64,000 nt of DNA from Larix kaempferi. Lineage: Eukaryota > Streptophyta > Pinopsida > Pinales > Pinaceae. The position numbers and the translations under genes are program-made. The notes under the pieces were generated by a model. That model did no database searches. It worked only from the letters and a program-made list of their open reading frames with translations, and had not been told where the DNA came from. Location: contig BSBM01000646.1 in NCBI GenBank assembly GCA_027924585.1, positions 62,001-126,000 of the forward strand, written 5' to 3'. Of this stretch, positions 11,419 through 22,808 are shown piece after piece; position 1 is the stretch's first letter, and each line of letters opens with the position of its first letter.

Positions 11419-12983
11419 AGTACAAAGATGATGATAGGAGTCGTATTGAGCAAAAAATGAGAATAAAAAAATTGAGTCAGAGCCGTAGCTCAAGGTCCAA
11501 CTCCGTGTCATTTGTAGGATGTTGTGAAAGACAAAGCTCAAGATCCATCAGAGCTTGCTTGATGAATTCTGTGGATTTCAACAATGGAAAAAGCTGCAGA
11601 GTTGAAGATGATGCATTGGCAGTGGATTGTTCCGTTGGAATTTGGTCCAGCAAGTCAATAATATGTTGTTGTTGCCTCTCCAGGAATTCGACTCTTTTGT
11701 TCATATTGAAAAACCCCTCAACATTGTTGTAATTGACTTGTGACTATGCGTACCAATGATTGAAATTAGACTCCTTCATCTAGGATTTCCAAATCCCCAT
11801 TTCCACCCTTAGTCGTGTGAACTCATCTTGCTACGATTGAACTGCCGAGCGAAGACTGTCAAACGAGTTGTTGAATATCTAGAAGAAAGTAGAGATGATG
11901 AATGAAGACAAGAAAATCAAAAGCCGTGACACACACAACATGCTTAACTAGGAATGAACCAAGATGATGAACCCGGCAAAACGTATCTCATTTATAGAAT
12001 TGGAAGGTGGTACCCCACACACGGGAAATAAATTGAAGAGACGTTGAGGTTAATGACATTCATGTCCATGCGATTCGAAGATGACAATGGAGACATCAAA
12101 ATTTATTGCATGATTTAATGAAACCGGGAAAAATGACAAAAAACAGAAATCCAATTCATTGTTCTGTGCGACCGGAATGATGTTTCCCAAAAAGGCTCGA
12201 GTACGAAAATGACATGTCGAATGTTTTGCACAAGTTATTAGTCACTTCACCATGTTTCCATGTCGGCTGACGGATGAAAGTATGTGAAATATTAAGAAGG
12301 AATATTTGGATTTCATGGCAAGATATCCGAAGTTAGAAAATGTAATAAAGATTGGTCATAGTGCAGTAAATGCGACAAAATGAAAAGTTGGATTCTGGAA
12401 GAAATTAACATGGAAGACAATGAAACCTGGAAGCAGATGGAACTTTGTAGTTCCCAGTGAATGCGACAGGAATATGGCATGAAAAATTGTGCAATAAATG
12501 AAGAAGTGTGAGTGATTAATAAGTATGAAAGGAACAGAAGATCCAAATAAAAGGAAGTTAGTAGCTGTATAGGGAGAGCATATTCGAGACACCTACAGAG
12601 ACAGTGTGGAATGTACAGATTGCAATGTGATATAGCTTTGAGTAGCAACTCCAACAAAAGGAAGAGAATGAAGCATGAATATAGGGGGAGTAATCGAAGC
12701 AAGCAGATGTATGAAATCCAATGCAAAACCAAAGATAGGAGAAACTGAAATTACGCATCGAAGGAAACTCTTTGCCATTGAAACAAAGGAGAAAGATAAG
12801 GAAGCATGCAGCGGTGGAAGGAATCCACCCAGAAATAAAAGACAACAGAAAAGCACTGATAGTACAATGCACAAATGAGAAAAGGATCAAACTGAAAGAA
12901 CATAGGGGGAGTGCACACAAGAGGAGTACTATGAACATAACAGACTGAAGAACACAACTTCATGAGGTGTTGAAATCAATTCC
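11419..12983. other. non-gag, non-pol interior segment of copia C
   Basis: No protease, integrase or RT motif is visible in any frame where pol should be. The sequence is purine-rich on the plus strand with scattered GGGGGAGTG motifs near 12690 and 12905. The long minus-strand frames at 12313-12963 are Phe-, Leu- and Ser-rich shadows of this purine bias. It could be a decayed untranslated region or foreign filler. Confidence 0.5.
11477..11704 (-). CDS. small unrecognised ORF, possible gene fragment
   Basis: 75 codons on the minus strand starting MNKRVEFLERQQQHIIDLL, with normal-looking composition and an amphipathic helical start. I do not recognise it. It sits inside the segment that replaced pol in element C and runs against the element's direction. 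No upstream promoter or continuing exon could be assigned. It may be a fragment picked up by the element or chance; chance is quite possible at this length. Confidence 0.2.
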   Translation of the reverse strand: MNKRVEFLERQQQHIIDLLDQIPTEQSTANASSSTLQLFPLLKSTEFIKQALMDLELCLSQHPTNDTELDLELRL

Positions 12984-14340
12984 AAAGGGGAATATTGTTG
13001 AACTTTGGTTTTCATTGATGTCAACTGATGTCAAAGAGGATTCAATATCCTTGTGCCAGTTTAAAGAAGTATATGAAATCCAGTTTGAAGAAGTACATAA
13101 TAAGTACATCTACTTTGAAGAAGTACATCTAGTATAAAGAAGTACATAAGGTACAAGCGCAATTCCCAAGTCCACCTAGTCATGCTATTTCAAAGGTAAA
13201 TTCCAAACGATATGTTTGGAAAAGTTTCGGGAGTGTGCAAGAGGATTGGGAGAAAGAAGTGGTTGGAAAAGTATGCAAGTCGGGAAGTGCGCAAGACCCA
13301 CCAATCGGAAGAAGTATACAAGCTATTGAAGCACACAATATTCCTAGAATAAAGTGGTGGTCGGACAAGTCGAGTGTACAAGACCCATAAGAGATGATAC
13401 TTCAAGGGCGCAATACCACGAACGAAGTGATTCCAAAGTGTACAAGACCCACTGTGCAAGGATCAAGTATGCACAATACCCACAAGGTGTGATACCTCAA
13501 CGACGCAGAAAATGACAAGTGGCAGAAGTCTGAAGTAAGTTGAACCGTGAAGCAAGGAAGAAGGGATGCTACGACCAACTTGTGGACATACCGTCTGTGT
13601 AGGACAAGTATAAATAAGAAGCCAAGTTGGAGAGTTGATGCAATATTGAAAATGTGAATGTGGTAATACTCTGATTTAGAAAGCTTCTAATTTTTGAGGT
13701 ATCAATGGCACATTGAACTAGAACAACTTAATCTAGTAGAAGAGATGGATGCGCAAAATGAAACACAATAGATGATGCGCATAAAGTTGAAGTAGTTTAT
13801 CTGTGATAGATGCACGAGGACAAACTTGAAGCACATCAAGTGATGAGCAAAGTGAAGTAGTTTATCTAAGACAGATGCACGAAGTCTGAGATGCAACACA
13901 ACAGAATATGTGCAGTATGATGAGGTTAGTCTGAGACATGTGTGAAGAACATAAAGGAAGTATCACAGATGGTACGTAGAAGGCTACAAATTATCTAATA
14001 TGGTTACACCAAGACAAAAGTGTATCATAGTAGAAGGTGCATAGATTAATATGAGATATATGATACAGATGCGCAAAGTCAAAACATCAGCATGACACAG
14101 GATGCGCAATATCAATTGAGTTTGTATATGTGTAGAAACAGAACGTATGTTGAAGCAATGCACATATTGTGAAGTATGAAGTCAAGTGTGTAAAGTTGAT
14201 GTAATGAAGTGAAGTATGTGATATAGTTCAATGATTGCAAAATCTTAGTATACAGAAGGTGCGCACAACGAAATGAACTGCAGTTAATCTGAAGAGTGCA
14301 TAGATTAGTAGAACAGTAAAGAAATTTATTCTACAATCAT
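12984..14340 (+). repeat. polypurine tract and 3' LTR of copia C
   Basis: AAAGGGGAATAT (12984-12995) precedes TGTTGAACTTTGG (12996), a typical start for this kind of copia LTR. The LTR continues with many AAGAAGTACAT- and GTGCGCAA-like short repeats. I cannot find its CAACA end, so the 3' part is probably missing from about 14340. Confidence 0.65.
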
Positions 14341-14379
14341 ATTAGGGTGGCAGGATGGGGAAAGGGACAAGGGGTGCGA

Positions 14380-14620
14380 GTGCAAAAAGTTGCTCCCCAA
14401 AATTGTTGCAATGAGGCCGCGCTAGCGGGGAAAAAACAAACCCACGCACGTGCCATTAGGTTCGGTACTGAACCGAGGCACATGCGCGTTCCTAGCGCGT
14501 GTGCAAACAAATACGCGCACACGCCCCTGTTAAGGTATTAAAAAAAACAAACCCGATTTCTTTTCATTGTTTCCATTCCGGCTGAACGTGAATCAACCAC
14601 CGTGTGCACGGAGCTATAGC
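14380..14620 (+). promoter_or_regulatory. CpG-rich patch, candidate promoter region
   Basis: By eye I count about 20 CG dinucleotides in this stretch, far denser than in the surrounding elements. It holds the inverted pair GCGTGTGC/GCACACGC and the near-palindrome GGTTCGGTACTGAACC. A leader exon, a GT-AG intron and an open frame follow on the plus strand. CpG retention suggests low methylation, as at an active or recently active promoter; that is inference. Confidence 0.4.
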
Positions 14621-14805
14621 CAACCATGTGCACCATTTCCACTCAAAAACCATCTTCATCCATCCACCAATTGCATTGGATAGGTAAATGCCATTGTTTT
14701 TTTCATTTTATTCATTGTTTTTGTCATTTTATTCATTTTTTTTTGTTTATTAAATTTTTAATAATCCACAAATTATTAAAACAATAGAGAATTTTTCAAT
14801 TGCAG

Positions 14806-16634
14806 AGTGTAAACCCAGACAATGAATGAACAAAATGTTAACATAGAGTTTGGTGGAACCAATGAAAACCCTCAACAAAATCCAAATGCCCAAGAAAAAC
14901 AAAACCCCCAACAAAATTTTGACCAAGATGACTTGAACCATTCTCTAAATGAAATGAGAGTCCACACTCGAGAACTAAGAAACACAGGGGAACCATCTCG
15001 AGTGTCCCTTTCCACCTCAATTGAGAGCTCAATGGACTCCATCATCCATGCACATCGCCAATTGACTGATATGATTGAATATAGAGATAGGATGCGGGAG
15101 TATTATTCCACGGGCATTTCCAAGAAGGGAATAAAATATTTGAATATTACAAAGGCCCAATTCTACATTATGTTCACCGATCCAAGAACAAAACAACCAT
15201 CGGACATTAAAAATCCACATGTTTGCATGGTATGGTGTCATTTCCAACCATGGAGGGACAATTGGATGCATAGGTGGTTCATGGTTTATGATAAACCTCC
15301 CTGGAATAATAGGGTGGTTCCACAGTACTTCCTTCGACAACTGTGGGATGAGTTTTCCCTCGGTTTACATGTCAACTATTTTGACATAACCGAGTTCCAA
15401 GGTGTTGGGCGTGGCTCTCCCAGGATCGACCTGCTACTAGGAGGAACCCACTGAAAGGGCCACTAGCTCCTAGGAACGAGCCAAACCCCTCTCCCATCTA
15501 CCTCAGTTACCCCACAAACTTAATCATATCGAGGACGAAATGAGGAGTGTTGCACGGGGACTCCTTAGACACACTACCTTTGTTGCAGCTACTACAGTGG
15601 AGAGACAAGCTGACCCTGATAGAGACGCAGGTGCAGGTCCTTCAGGACAGAGTCAAGATAGACCTGTCACCGGTGGTAGCCATGTTGGGCCTTCTAGTTC
15701 CACGGGGACAATGCCACATCTTTGTCCCCATTGCGGGCACACTTTCCCTGGCCCGATTGAGGGTTGCTAAATGGAGTAGGTTAGCACTTTTTTAATGTGT
15801 TTTCAATCATCACTTGATAATTTGTAAAGTAATTTTAAAGTATGTGTGCTTGAATTAAACTATTATTTCAATGTACACAACTATTTAGAGTTGACACGCC
15901 ATCATGGGAGAATGCAACATCTCCCAACCTAGATGCAGCAATGGCAGCTACAACTGAGATTGCAACACCTCACACAGAGGTATTTTCAGTACGCCACACA
16001 ATATTGTTATTACTTATGGCATTTCTATTTTTATGTATTTATATTTATGACATACATGATGATAGTTCGTACAATATTTTTTAATATTTTGATTGAATGA
16101 ATAATTACTGGTTTAATATGTTTATAATGTGCATGCATTTTGGCGTTCACAGGTATGCATGTAGTATGATGACCATCCATCTCCGCCAGGGGTTGACAAA
16201 TCACCATATACACAGGTACAATGTGTAGTTAAAAGCATGCTTTTAATTTGAAATGTTACGACATACTATGGTTTAATTTGTTTTTTATTTACTAAACTAT
16301 GATATTATAAATTTGTATGCAGGGGTCGCCAAAAGCTACAGGCCTATTTAGTCCCATGTTTCCACCCTCTCCCATGATTCACCCCCCTCTCCTCCATCCA
16401 GACCCCTCCCTCCGTCCACCCCCTCCCTTCCATCCACCCTCCCTTCTCTGTCCATACTCCCCCCTCCCTCCATCCTTCCCCATTCGTCATGCCCCCCATG
16501 TTTATCCATCCTCCCCCATTCGTCTGCACCCCCTCATTTATCCATCCTCCCCCATTCGTCCACGCCCCCCTTCCATCCAACTTCTCCCCTTTGTCCACAA
16601 GCTCCCTTATATCCATCCTCCTCCCTCTATCTAG
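14806..16634 (+). CDS. candidate multi-exon gene of unknown function
   Basis: I do not recognise this protein. A leader exon ends at a GTAAAT donor (14684), and a TTTTTCAATTGCAG acceptor (to 14805) precedes the ATG at 14822. Exon 2 encodes 210 residues: an Asn/Gln-rich start, then a Trp-rich region with VWCHFQPWRDNWMHRWFMVY, ending in TGA at 15452. A polypyrimidine tract and AG near 15507 could open an exon encoding RSVARGLLRHTTF and a CPHCGHTF zinc-finger-like pair, ending at 15770. Likely further exons are 15889-15979 (SWENATSPNLDAAMAATTE), about 16153-16215 (YDDHPSPPGVDKSPYTQ) and 16323-16634, a Pro/His-rich tail. Exon 5 has either a later acceptor or a Gln-to-TAG change. The exon 2-3 junction is unresolved, so this may be a decayed gene or an unfamiliar DNA transposon. 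Element D starts 58 bases after the last stop. Confidence 0.4.
16470..16610 (+). repeat. coding minisatellite in the Pro/His-rich tail
   Basis: Three imperfect copies of a unit of about 45 bases containing CCCCCATTCGTC, with TTTATCCATCCT before the last two. Translated, it gives repeated Pro, His, Tyr and Ser, which explains the low-complexity end of the candidate gene. Confidence 0.7.
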
Positions 16635-16692
16635 GACCGACCTCCCATTCACCATACTTCAACATCCCCCCTAGCCCTTTTGAGTTGATACC

Positions 16693-18900
16693 TGTAATGT
16701 CCCATTTTAGGATTTTTATTAAAATGACAATTTTTCACTTTTTTCCCTAGTTCGACCTTTGACTAACTTTGATGTCTTGGTCTCCAAGTTGCTCCAATTG
16801 CTCCCAAATATTCTGATAAGGTGTATGGATGATTTTAGAACATAAATATGTGTTTCAGGGATGCTTTTGGACCTTTAAAATATTTCTGCAAATCCTCTTT
16901 CAATTCTGGCCAATGTAGAAAACTTTACTAGTAATTTCCCTTTGACTAGTATTGGTCTCTACGTCTCCAAATGGCTCCAAATGCTACCAAATATTCAGAG
17001 AAGGTGTATGAATGATATTAAGAATTGATTATGATTTTTAGGGATGATTTAGGACCATCAAAAGAATTCTGCAAACCCATTTAAGATTCTTGCCAAGATA
17101 GGAGTTTTTACTAGCAATTTGGGGTTCAAATCCCCTAAGGGTAGATGATGAAAATGGCTTTCCAAATGCACTCAATACAACTCAAATTTATGAATGGAAG
17201 TAGGGGAAATATAAAGGACATCAACATGGAATCATATGTATCACCATTAAAATTTTAATGGCTGCTATAACTCCCTTAAATCAGATGCAAAAAGACTAGT
17301 TTCAACTTTGGGGGAAATGATAGGCAATCTTCTCCGAATGCTATGAAACTCGACAAAATGACTCCAAATGCTTATGTACTGAACATTAAACTTATATAAT
17401 ACATCAATAATAGTCCATTCATCAATAAACCATCAGTATTTTAATTTCCATTCGAATCCATCAACATTTCATTGGTTCACAACAAGGTATTGGGGAAATG
17501 GCACTATTTGTCCATTAATGAGCAATTTAACTTAGTTTTTCTTGGAATATCGACTTGTGGATATGATTATATGGTTATTACAGAGATATTTAGAATCTGA
17601 CTTGTACATTAAGTCGAAATGACATTCCTTCACTAACTATGTGCAACCACAAAAGCGCTATGCAAGAGCTATGGGGAAAATGGCACCATTGCTTTATTAA
17701 AAATCAAATTTATACATTTCCACTTGGAATTTTGACCTAAACATTTCTGGAGATGAAGAAAAGAGTATTTAATTCATATTATAAAATAAATGGTGCATGA
17801 GAATCTCCCCCAAAGAGTGCAATAGCTCACCAAAAATGCCCTCCCTCAAGGATCAAGAATATGCCATCAAAACTGGAAATGGTTGAGAGAATGTGCTGCA
17901 ATAGAAGAAACCATGAGCTGCCCTATATCTTACACTTGAAAATAAATACTCCATTAAAGCTCCAAATGAAAGGTTTGAATGGCCTGTCCAATTACCAACT
18001 TGGATGGGAATCTTTCACCCTCAAAATTGGCTAAGGCAAGAAACTAGCCATCCACTAGCTCTCCCTCTTCACAAATGCAATTGCGAATTCTACAAATGAT
18101 AAAAATACGGTTTCATTCTTTGTTATTGAAATTTATAAAGTTTCCAAGCTCTCTATGGGTCGAATTCCTTCCAAGATATGCATTCCAACTCAATTTGGGA
18201 AGAGATTCCAAAGAATTCCACTTGTACAACAATTCCTAGTCTCCCACTTCCACAAAATCACATGTGGAAGCATCTTAGCTTCCCTAACTCCCTTGAGCAC
18301 CTTATTGGAGGCTATTTTTAGCCCTGACATGTCATAGATGTCATGTGTCAGCCTTCAGATCTGATTTTGTGTCATAGGTGTCATAGCATCTTCATCATTG
18401 TTGTCATAGAGCTAGGGAATCTAGCCCAAGTGTCTCACTAGCTCCAAATTGTCTCTTCCTCTTCCATGGGAGTTACTCCTCTTTACCAATTCGACTTCCT
18501 TATCTCATTAGCTTCCATATGAAACCTTACCAACCTACAAATGCGTTTCCTTACCCATAGATTCGAATTGGATGATGTGCATGCCAAGTGTGTGGAGGGA
18601 ATCTATCCACCTAAGGACTCCATAAGCCTCCAATTGTCTTTATGACCAAATGCCACATTTATTTTCACTTGTATATATTTATTTAGCTCCTTTATTAAAT
18701 ATTTATGCCATTCTAATGTTCAAACATCATTTATTATCCCTCTTATTCCAAATTCCAAAGCTTCCACCCCCAACCTAGGAAACTAGTAATTTTCCTCCTT
18801 GGCAATTATAGGAGCCTTAGCATCAATTTGATAAACTCTTATGAATATGGCCAATGGGATTAGGACATTGTGATCCAATGCAAAATTTGGAACATGAAAA
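16693..18900 (-). repeat. 3' LTR of D
   Basis: Collinear with 22809-24773 plus 63781-64000. In the plus direction it starts TGTAATGTCCC and ends at GAACATGAAA, where element E has GGACATGACA. No ORF of note. The window strand shows a short bare (TTTTT)CACTTTTTTCCC tract near 16735. Confidence 0.9.
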
Positions 18901-19383
18901 ATCCTCCCTTCCCAATATTTCTTGTCCTCAAGCAATTTCAAACATGGGTGTTGAAGAACATGCTTTCTGTATATATCTTTGAAGTTGCCATTGAATTGCC
19001 CAACCTTGAGTCTTTGAGATTCCATGAAGATTTTAGAGAGGAACCACCATGCTTGCTACTGCACTACTATGAATAAAATCACTTTATTAAGTGGTAAATC
19101 CATCTCCCATATTGCTTGTTTCCCCCCCAAAATTGAAACCAATGAGACAAAAATTATTCCAGGGTCCCATTGCTTGTATTGCACCCCAACAATTAAGAGT
19201 GCTCTCCATCCCATACCATCAGATAAGAGGATTCCTGGATCCCATTTTCTTGTATGCATTCTTCCAAACATCATGAGTACAAAATATATATCATCAAAGT
19301 ACATAACAACATAATGAAAATGTTCATCGAGGAGATGCTTCATCAAAGAGTCATGAAAGTGCTTATACCTCCAAGCAAGTAGA
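18901..19383 (-). other. polypurine tract and 3' untranslated end of D
   Basis: The minus strand reads GGGAAGGGAGGAT just before the LTR, the polypurine tract. A decayed gag-like tail lies upstream, with GRMHTRKWDPGI matching a decayed tract in E. Confidence 0.75.
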
Positions 19384-20436
19384 TGTTGTGGGGAAAATGC
19401 ACCTATAGTTCAAGGGAGAAACTACCAACTTACGGTGATAAAGATAGAATTACAAGCATTCTGCAAGTACAACAAATAAATGAAGAGATTAGGGTTCATA
19501 GATGTAGGCACCTTATTTAGAAGGTTGATCCTAGCTTTGCCTCCCTCGCTCTTCAATGCTTATCCAGTGTCGCAATGCCCAGACCTGCAAAACAACTTGA
19601 TACCTTTCTCAAATACATTTGACTACATATATAAGATTGATATTCATAATAGAAGAAGACATTAGATTATAAACGAACTGTAATCAAATTTGAGACACAT
19701 TAACAGGTCATATTTGGAAAGGAAAGAACGTCTGATCTTTATTAATGAATGAAAGCAAGTACATGAAAGTTATACCTTCTTTCAAGCTTGGCACTTCACG
19801 AAACCTAGATTCAAGGTCTCCTGCTTCCGTTCTCCAAGGATCCCAAACTCTAATCAGTTGTGCTAGGGTTTATCAGAAACTAAGCACAAGAGAGGGAGAT
19901 GAAGGTCTCCATTCCTCCAGCATAAAGTTGTTATAGGCTTGGTCCCTTCACATGGCCCTTCTACCTTCCTTATATAATTAGTGAAGGAGAGCAAAAGAAG
20001 TTATAACCACTCAAGAGGTTTCCCAACCAACTTAACTTACTCGAATTTCGATATTTTGACCAAAACAGGGGTGTGCTCTACTCTGCAGTAGAAAAAGTAG
20101 CTAACATATGGAGTTGAGTGCTACTTTAATGAAGCAGAGTAGGGTACACATGCTACTATCATGCCTGTGTACCAGCGCTCATGTTGAAAAATGGCCAAAG
20201 CAGGCTTTTCTGCTCATTTTCAGGAGATGGTTTGGTTTGGAAAAATGTTCCCAAGGGTCATAAACATCAAATGGGTCAAGAATGAGGTAATTTCAACCAT
20301 TTTTAGTGTCCCAAATGACTCCTCCGTCCACAAATGTCCTGTTGTGTGACTGAACTTGATCTCAAGAAGAGTCGTCATGCGACCAATGGAAACAAGTGTC
20401 ATCACGGACGGAGAGGTGTCATTTCAAGCTATAACA
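19384..20436. repeat. solo LTR, family I, copy 1, target duplication GTAGA
   Basis: 1,053 bases beginning TGTTGTGGGG and ending CTATAACA, flanked by perfect GTAGA copies at 19379-19383 and 20437-20441. It is collinear with 35334-36388 in element H. No internal element sequence is attached, so it is an LTR left by recombination between two LTRs. It is nested in D. A TATA-like TATATAATT lies near 19970. Confidence 0.93.
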
Positions 20437-20606
20437 GTAGACCACCATTTTCCAAGTGCATACAATCTTCAAGTGACCCATTAAATCTGCTCCAATGACA
20501 TAAGTGAGGATCCGATGTCCTATAATGTTGCTCCAAAACGATGTGATATGCATCAAAATATTCAACCATGTATTCTTTCATCCAAGAAGTGAATGAAGAA
20601 TCTCCA

Positions 20607-21680
20607 CTAAAATATGAAACAAATAATGAGCAGAAAAAACAACGGAGACTTCAAAGGACTCAAAGAAGTCTCACCCATACATCCATGAATGTGAAAATAA
20701 TAAAGATATATCAAAGTATGTGGCTGCCAACAAAAATGTTCTCCAATCATAAATTTATTCACCCAACTGTTGGATGAAGTTCCTCCAACATCAAATGAAC
20801 CAAGTGTTGAGCAAGAAAAACCACGAGTCTTCAAGTGACTCAAATGCATATCATAGGTGCATCCATGTAGATGTGCATCATCATAAAGTAACAAAGGATG
20901 CTGCTGCAAATGTGAATAGGAATGTTCTCCAACCATGTCATCATAAAAAGTAAATCTAGGAGTTACATACTCCTCATGTGGCACCATAAAAAAGAACCCT
21001 TTCACCCATACTTCCTTGAGACTAATGCTGCAAAACATGGAATTGTAGGATGTAGGATAATGAACTAACTCACCCAATTGATAAAAAAATTCAGAAGTTT
21101 CATCATGGGAAGGATCCATATGGGTAGTATCATGCAGATCCTTCAAAAGTGTGAAACCTTTGTCATAGATTGGTTCCAATGTAGAAGAATCATGCTCTTT
21201 TTTAAGAATTGCATAACCTTCATCAAGAGACAATTCAAGTTCATCTTCCACCACATCAAGTGTTTGGATCTCTTCAAGTTCATTTTCAAACACATCAATC
21301 ACATTCAAATTTCCATATTTCTCATGATCCACCATGTCATGAGAATCCTCCAAACAATCTACCATTTGACAATCTGAAACATAGGAGGAAAAACAAGTAT
21401 CTTGCAACTTTTCAAGAAGTTGTTCATTTTGAATTGTGAGCTTATGATTATCCTCATTATTCTTCAAGTATGCATCATGTAACAATTCATTAAGCTCAAA
21501 CAAATGGTTTCTATCAAAAATAAAAAACATGAAATTACCTTTGATGTGGCACATTGCTCTTTGAATCTTCTCCATGTCTTCAAGGAAGGTTGTTTCCTCC
21601 AATGAAGTAGCTCTCCAACTTTGACACCAATGCTTGAGTGTCATGGAGAATGCTGAGGGAATCTTGGATCTTCTTTTCAT
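20607..21680 (-). pseudogene. D gag-like protein, C-terminal part
   Basis: 357 codons on the minus strand. The block DMEKIQRAMCHIKGNF... ELNELLHDAYLKNNED and the later HDMVDHEKYGNL match element E (DMEEFQKAMESIKGKF... LVELFHGTSLRNDEE, HEMVDHEDHSFL). This shows one protein family in both elements. It is acidic and helical, with no CCHC knuckle and no pol motif. The first residues are in the wrong frame compared with E, so a frameshift lies near 21590. I cannot give a function; by position it replaces gag in a non-autonomous element. The other D frames upstream lie mostly in the same frame. Confidence 0.6.
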
Positions 21681-21821
21681 TCATCTTTAAGGACCCTTTA
21701 AGAAAATGAGGATCTTGCAAATGAACCTCCTCATCTTCTTCCTTTTTGCTTGGACCAACTTGTGAAGCTCAAGTGGTGGTGGGGAAGTTGATTTTGTTTC
21801 TTCTACAACTACTACAAGGTC

Positions 21822-22376
21822 TTAATTTTCATGCTTAGGAGAATTTTGTCTTGCAGCAATACTATCAAAATTGATTTCTATGTCACCAACATAGAGGTGT
21901 GAGCACCCATCAGTAGGTACTCCTTCATAGTTCAAGCATCCATCAATAGATGCTCCTTGATTCATGTCCAAGGTAGAATGTGTCTCGAATTGATCTTCAA
22001 TACTCTCAAGAGAATATTCTTCATGCTCATGTGATGTCTCTTCATATTTTTGAGAGTCACTTGGGAGTGACTTTCGATCCTCTTCATGCACTGCTTCTTC
22101 TACTTCACCTATTTTAGAATTAGGTGGTGCATGAGTCTCCTCTTTTTTCTCTTTCAAGAAAGTTGATGAATTTTTCCCCTTGGTTTTATTAAGATCAATA
22201 TATTTTCTCTCAAGTTGGATAGCCAATAATTCGAATCCTTTCATAATCTGCTTGGTCATGTCTTCAAAGAGTGGTTTCATGATTTTTATATGCTCCTCAC
22301 CATCATTCACACACACATAATTTTCTCTCCAAGGTATTTTACAAGAAGGGAATAAACCTTTCCTCACTAACTCCAC
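21822..22376 (-). pseudogene. D gag-like protein, middle part
   Basis: 184 codons in the same minus-strand frame as its neighbours. It begins MELVRKGLFPSCKIPWREN, then a helical KIMKPLFEDMTKQIMKGFELL, a Glu-rich linker and SHLYVGDIEINFDS. Element E carries SHIYVGDMEIPIDE at the matching place. The frame can be read from 22751 to here with only two stops (near 22467 and 22388), so this was one long ORF. Function unknown. Confidence 0.6.
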
Positions 22377-22466
22377 ATCTTCATTCTAGGGCCTATTTGC
22401 AAACACCACATCAACATAGTCTTCAAAAGTCATGGCCTTTTGTATATTTTTACTCAAAGAAAGATA

Positions 22467-22751
22467 TTATAGATATGATTGATATTGTTGGGGCAAGGTT
22501 TTATATTTTGCTCTCAATCTTTGTAACTCATTCATAGAATTATCCTTGGGTAGTGTGGCACACTCATCAGATTCAGATTCAAATTCATATGAATAATCTT
22601 CATTTCTCCTGAAATTGTAAGAAGTGTTGCATGATGGCACCTCTTCCTCAAACCATTCACATTCTGCTTCATATTGCTCATAAGCATCTGCATATTCCTC
22701 ATAAAAATTGTACTCATAGGATTTCTCATAATAGTAAGACATGGCTGCCAA
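22467..22751 (-). pseudogene. D gag-like protein, N-terminal part
   Basis: The ATG at 22751 is the first after the primer binding site, about 45 bases downstream, so I take it as the ORF start. The 94 residues are rich in Tyr and Glu (MSYYYEKSYEYNFYEEY) and end in TAG. Element E has a similar Tyr/Glu-rich start, with YEEYDNYDEQYEEY, near 30270. No known domain. Confidence 0.6.
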
Positions 22752-22794
22752 TTATTCTTAAATGTATGGACCTAATCCATAGGTGCAAGGACCA

Positions 22795-22807
22795 CGCTCT
22801 GATACCA
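22795..22807 (-). other. primer binding site of D
   Basis: The minus strand reads TGGTATCAGAGCG one base after the LTR end CGTTACA. This is the initiator tRNA-Met complement and fixes D's orientation. Confidence 0.92.
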
Positions 22808-22808
22808 C

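Larger units (their letters stand above)
8935..14340 (+). mobile_element. Ty1/copia retrotransposon C, pol-less
   Basis: A partial 5' LTR (to 9288), primer site, gag with three zinc knuckles, a noncoding segment, polypurine tract (12984) and 3' LTR start (12996) line up on the plus strand. The LTR ends fit each other: the 3' LTR begins TGTTG and the 5' LTR ends CAACA. Protease, integrase and RT are absent, so this is a non-autonomous deletion or substitution derivative. The right edge, where LTR sequence gives way to the CpG-rich block, is approximate. Confidence 0.75.

Noticed and set aside
12313-12963. Several overlapping minus-strand ORFs of 70-139 codons, Phe/Leu/Ser-rich
   Set aside because: Their composition follows the purine-rich plus strand; frames overlap each other and show no domain or start context.
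16344-16655. Gly/Trp-rich minus-strand ORF
   Set aside because: It is the complement of the Pro/His-rich minisatellite exon; the plus strand has the splice signals.
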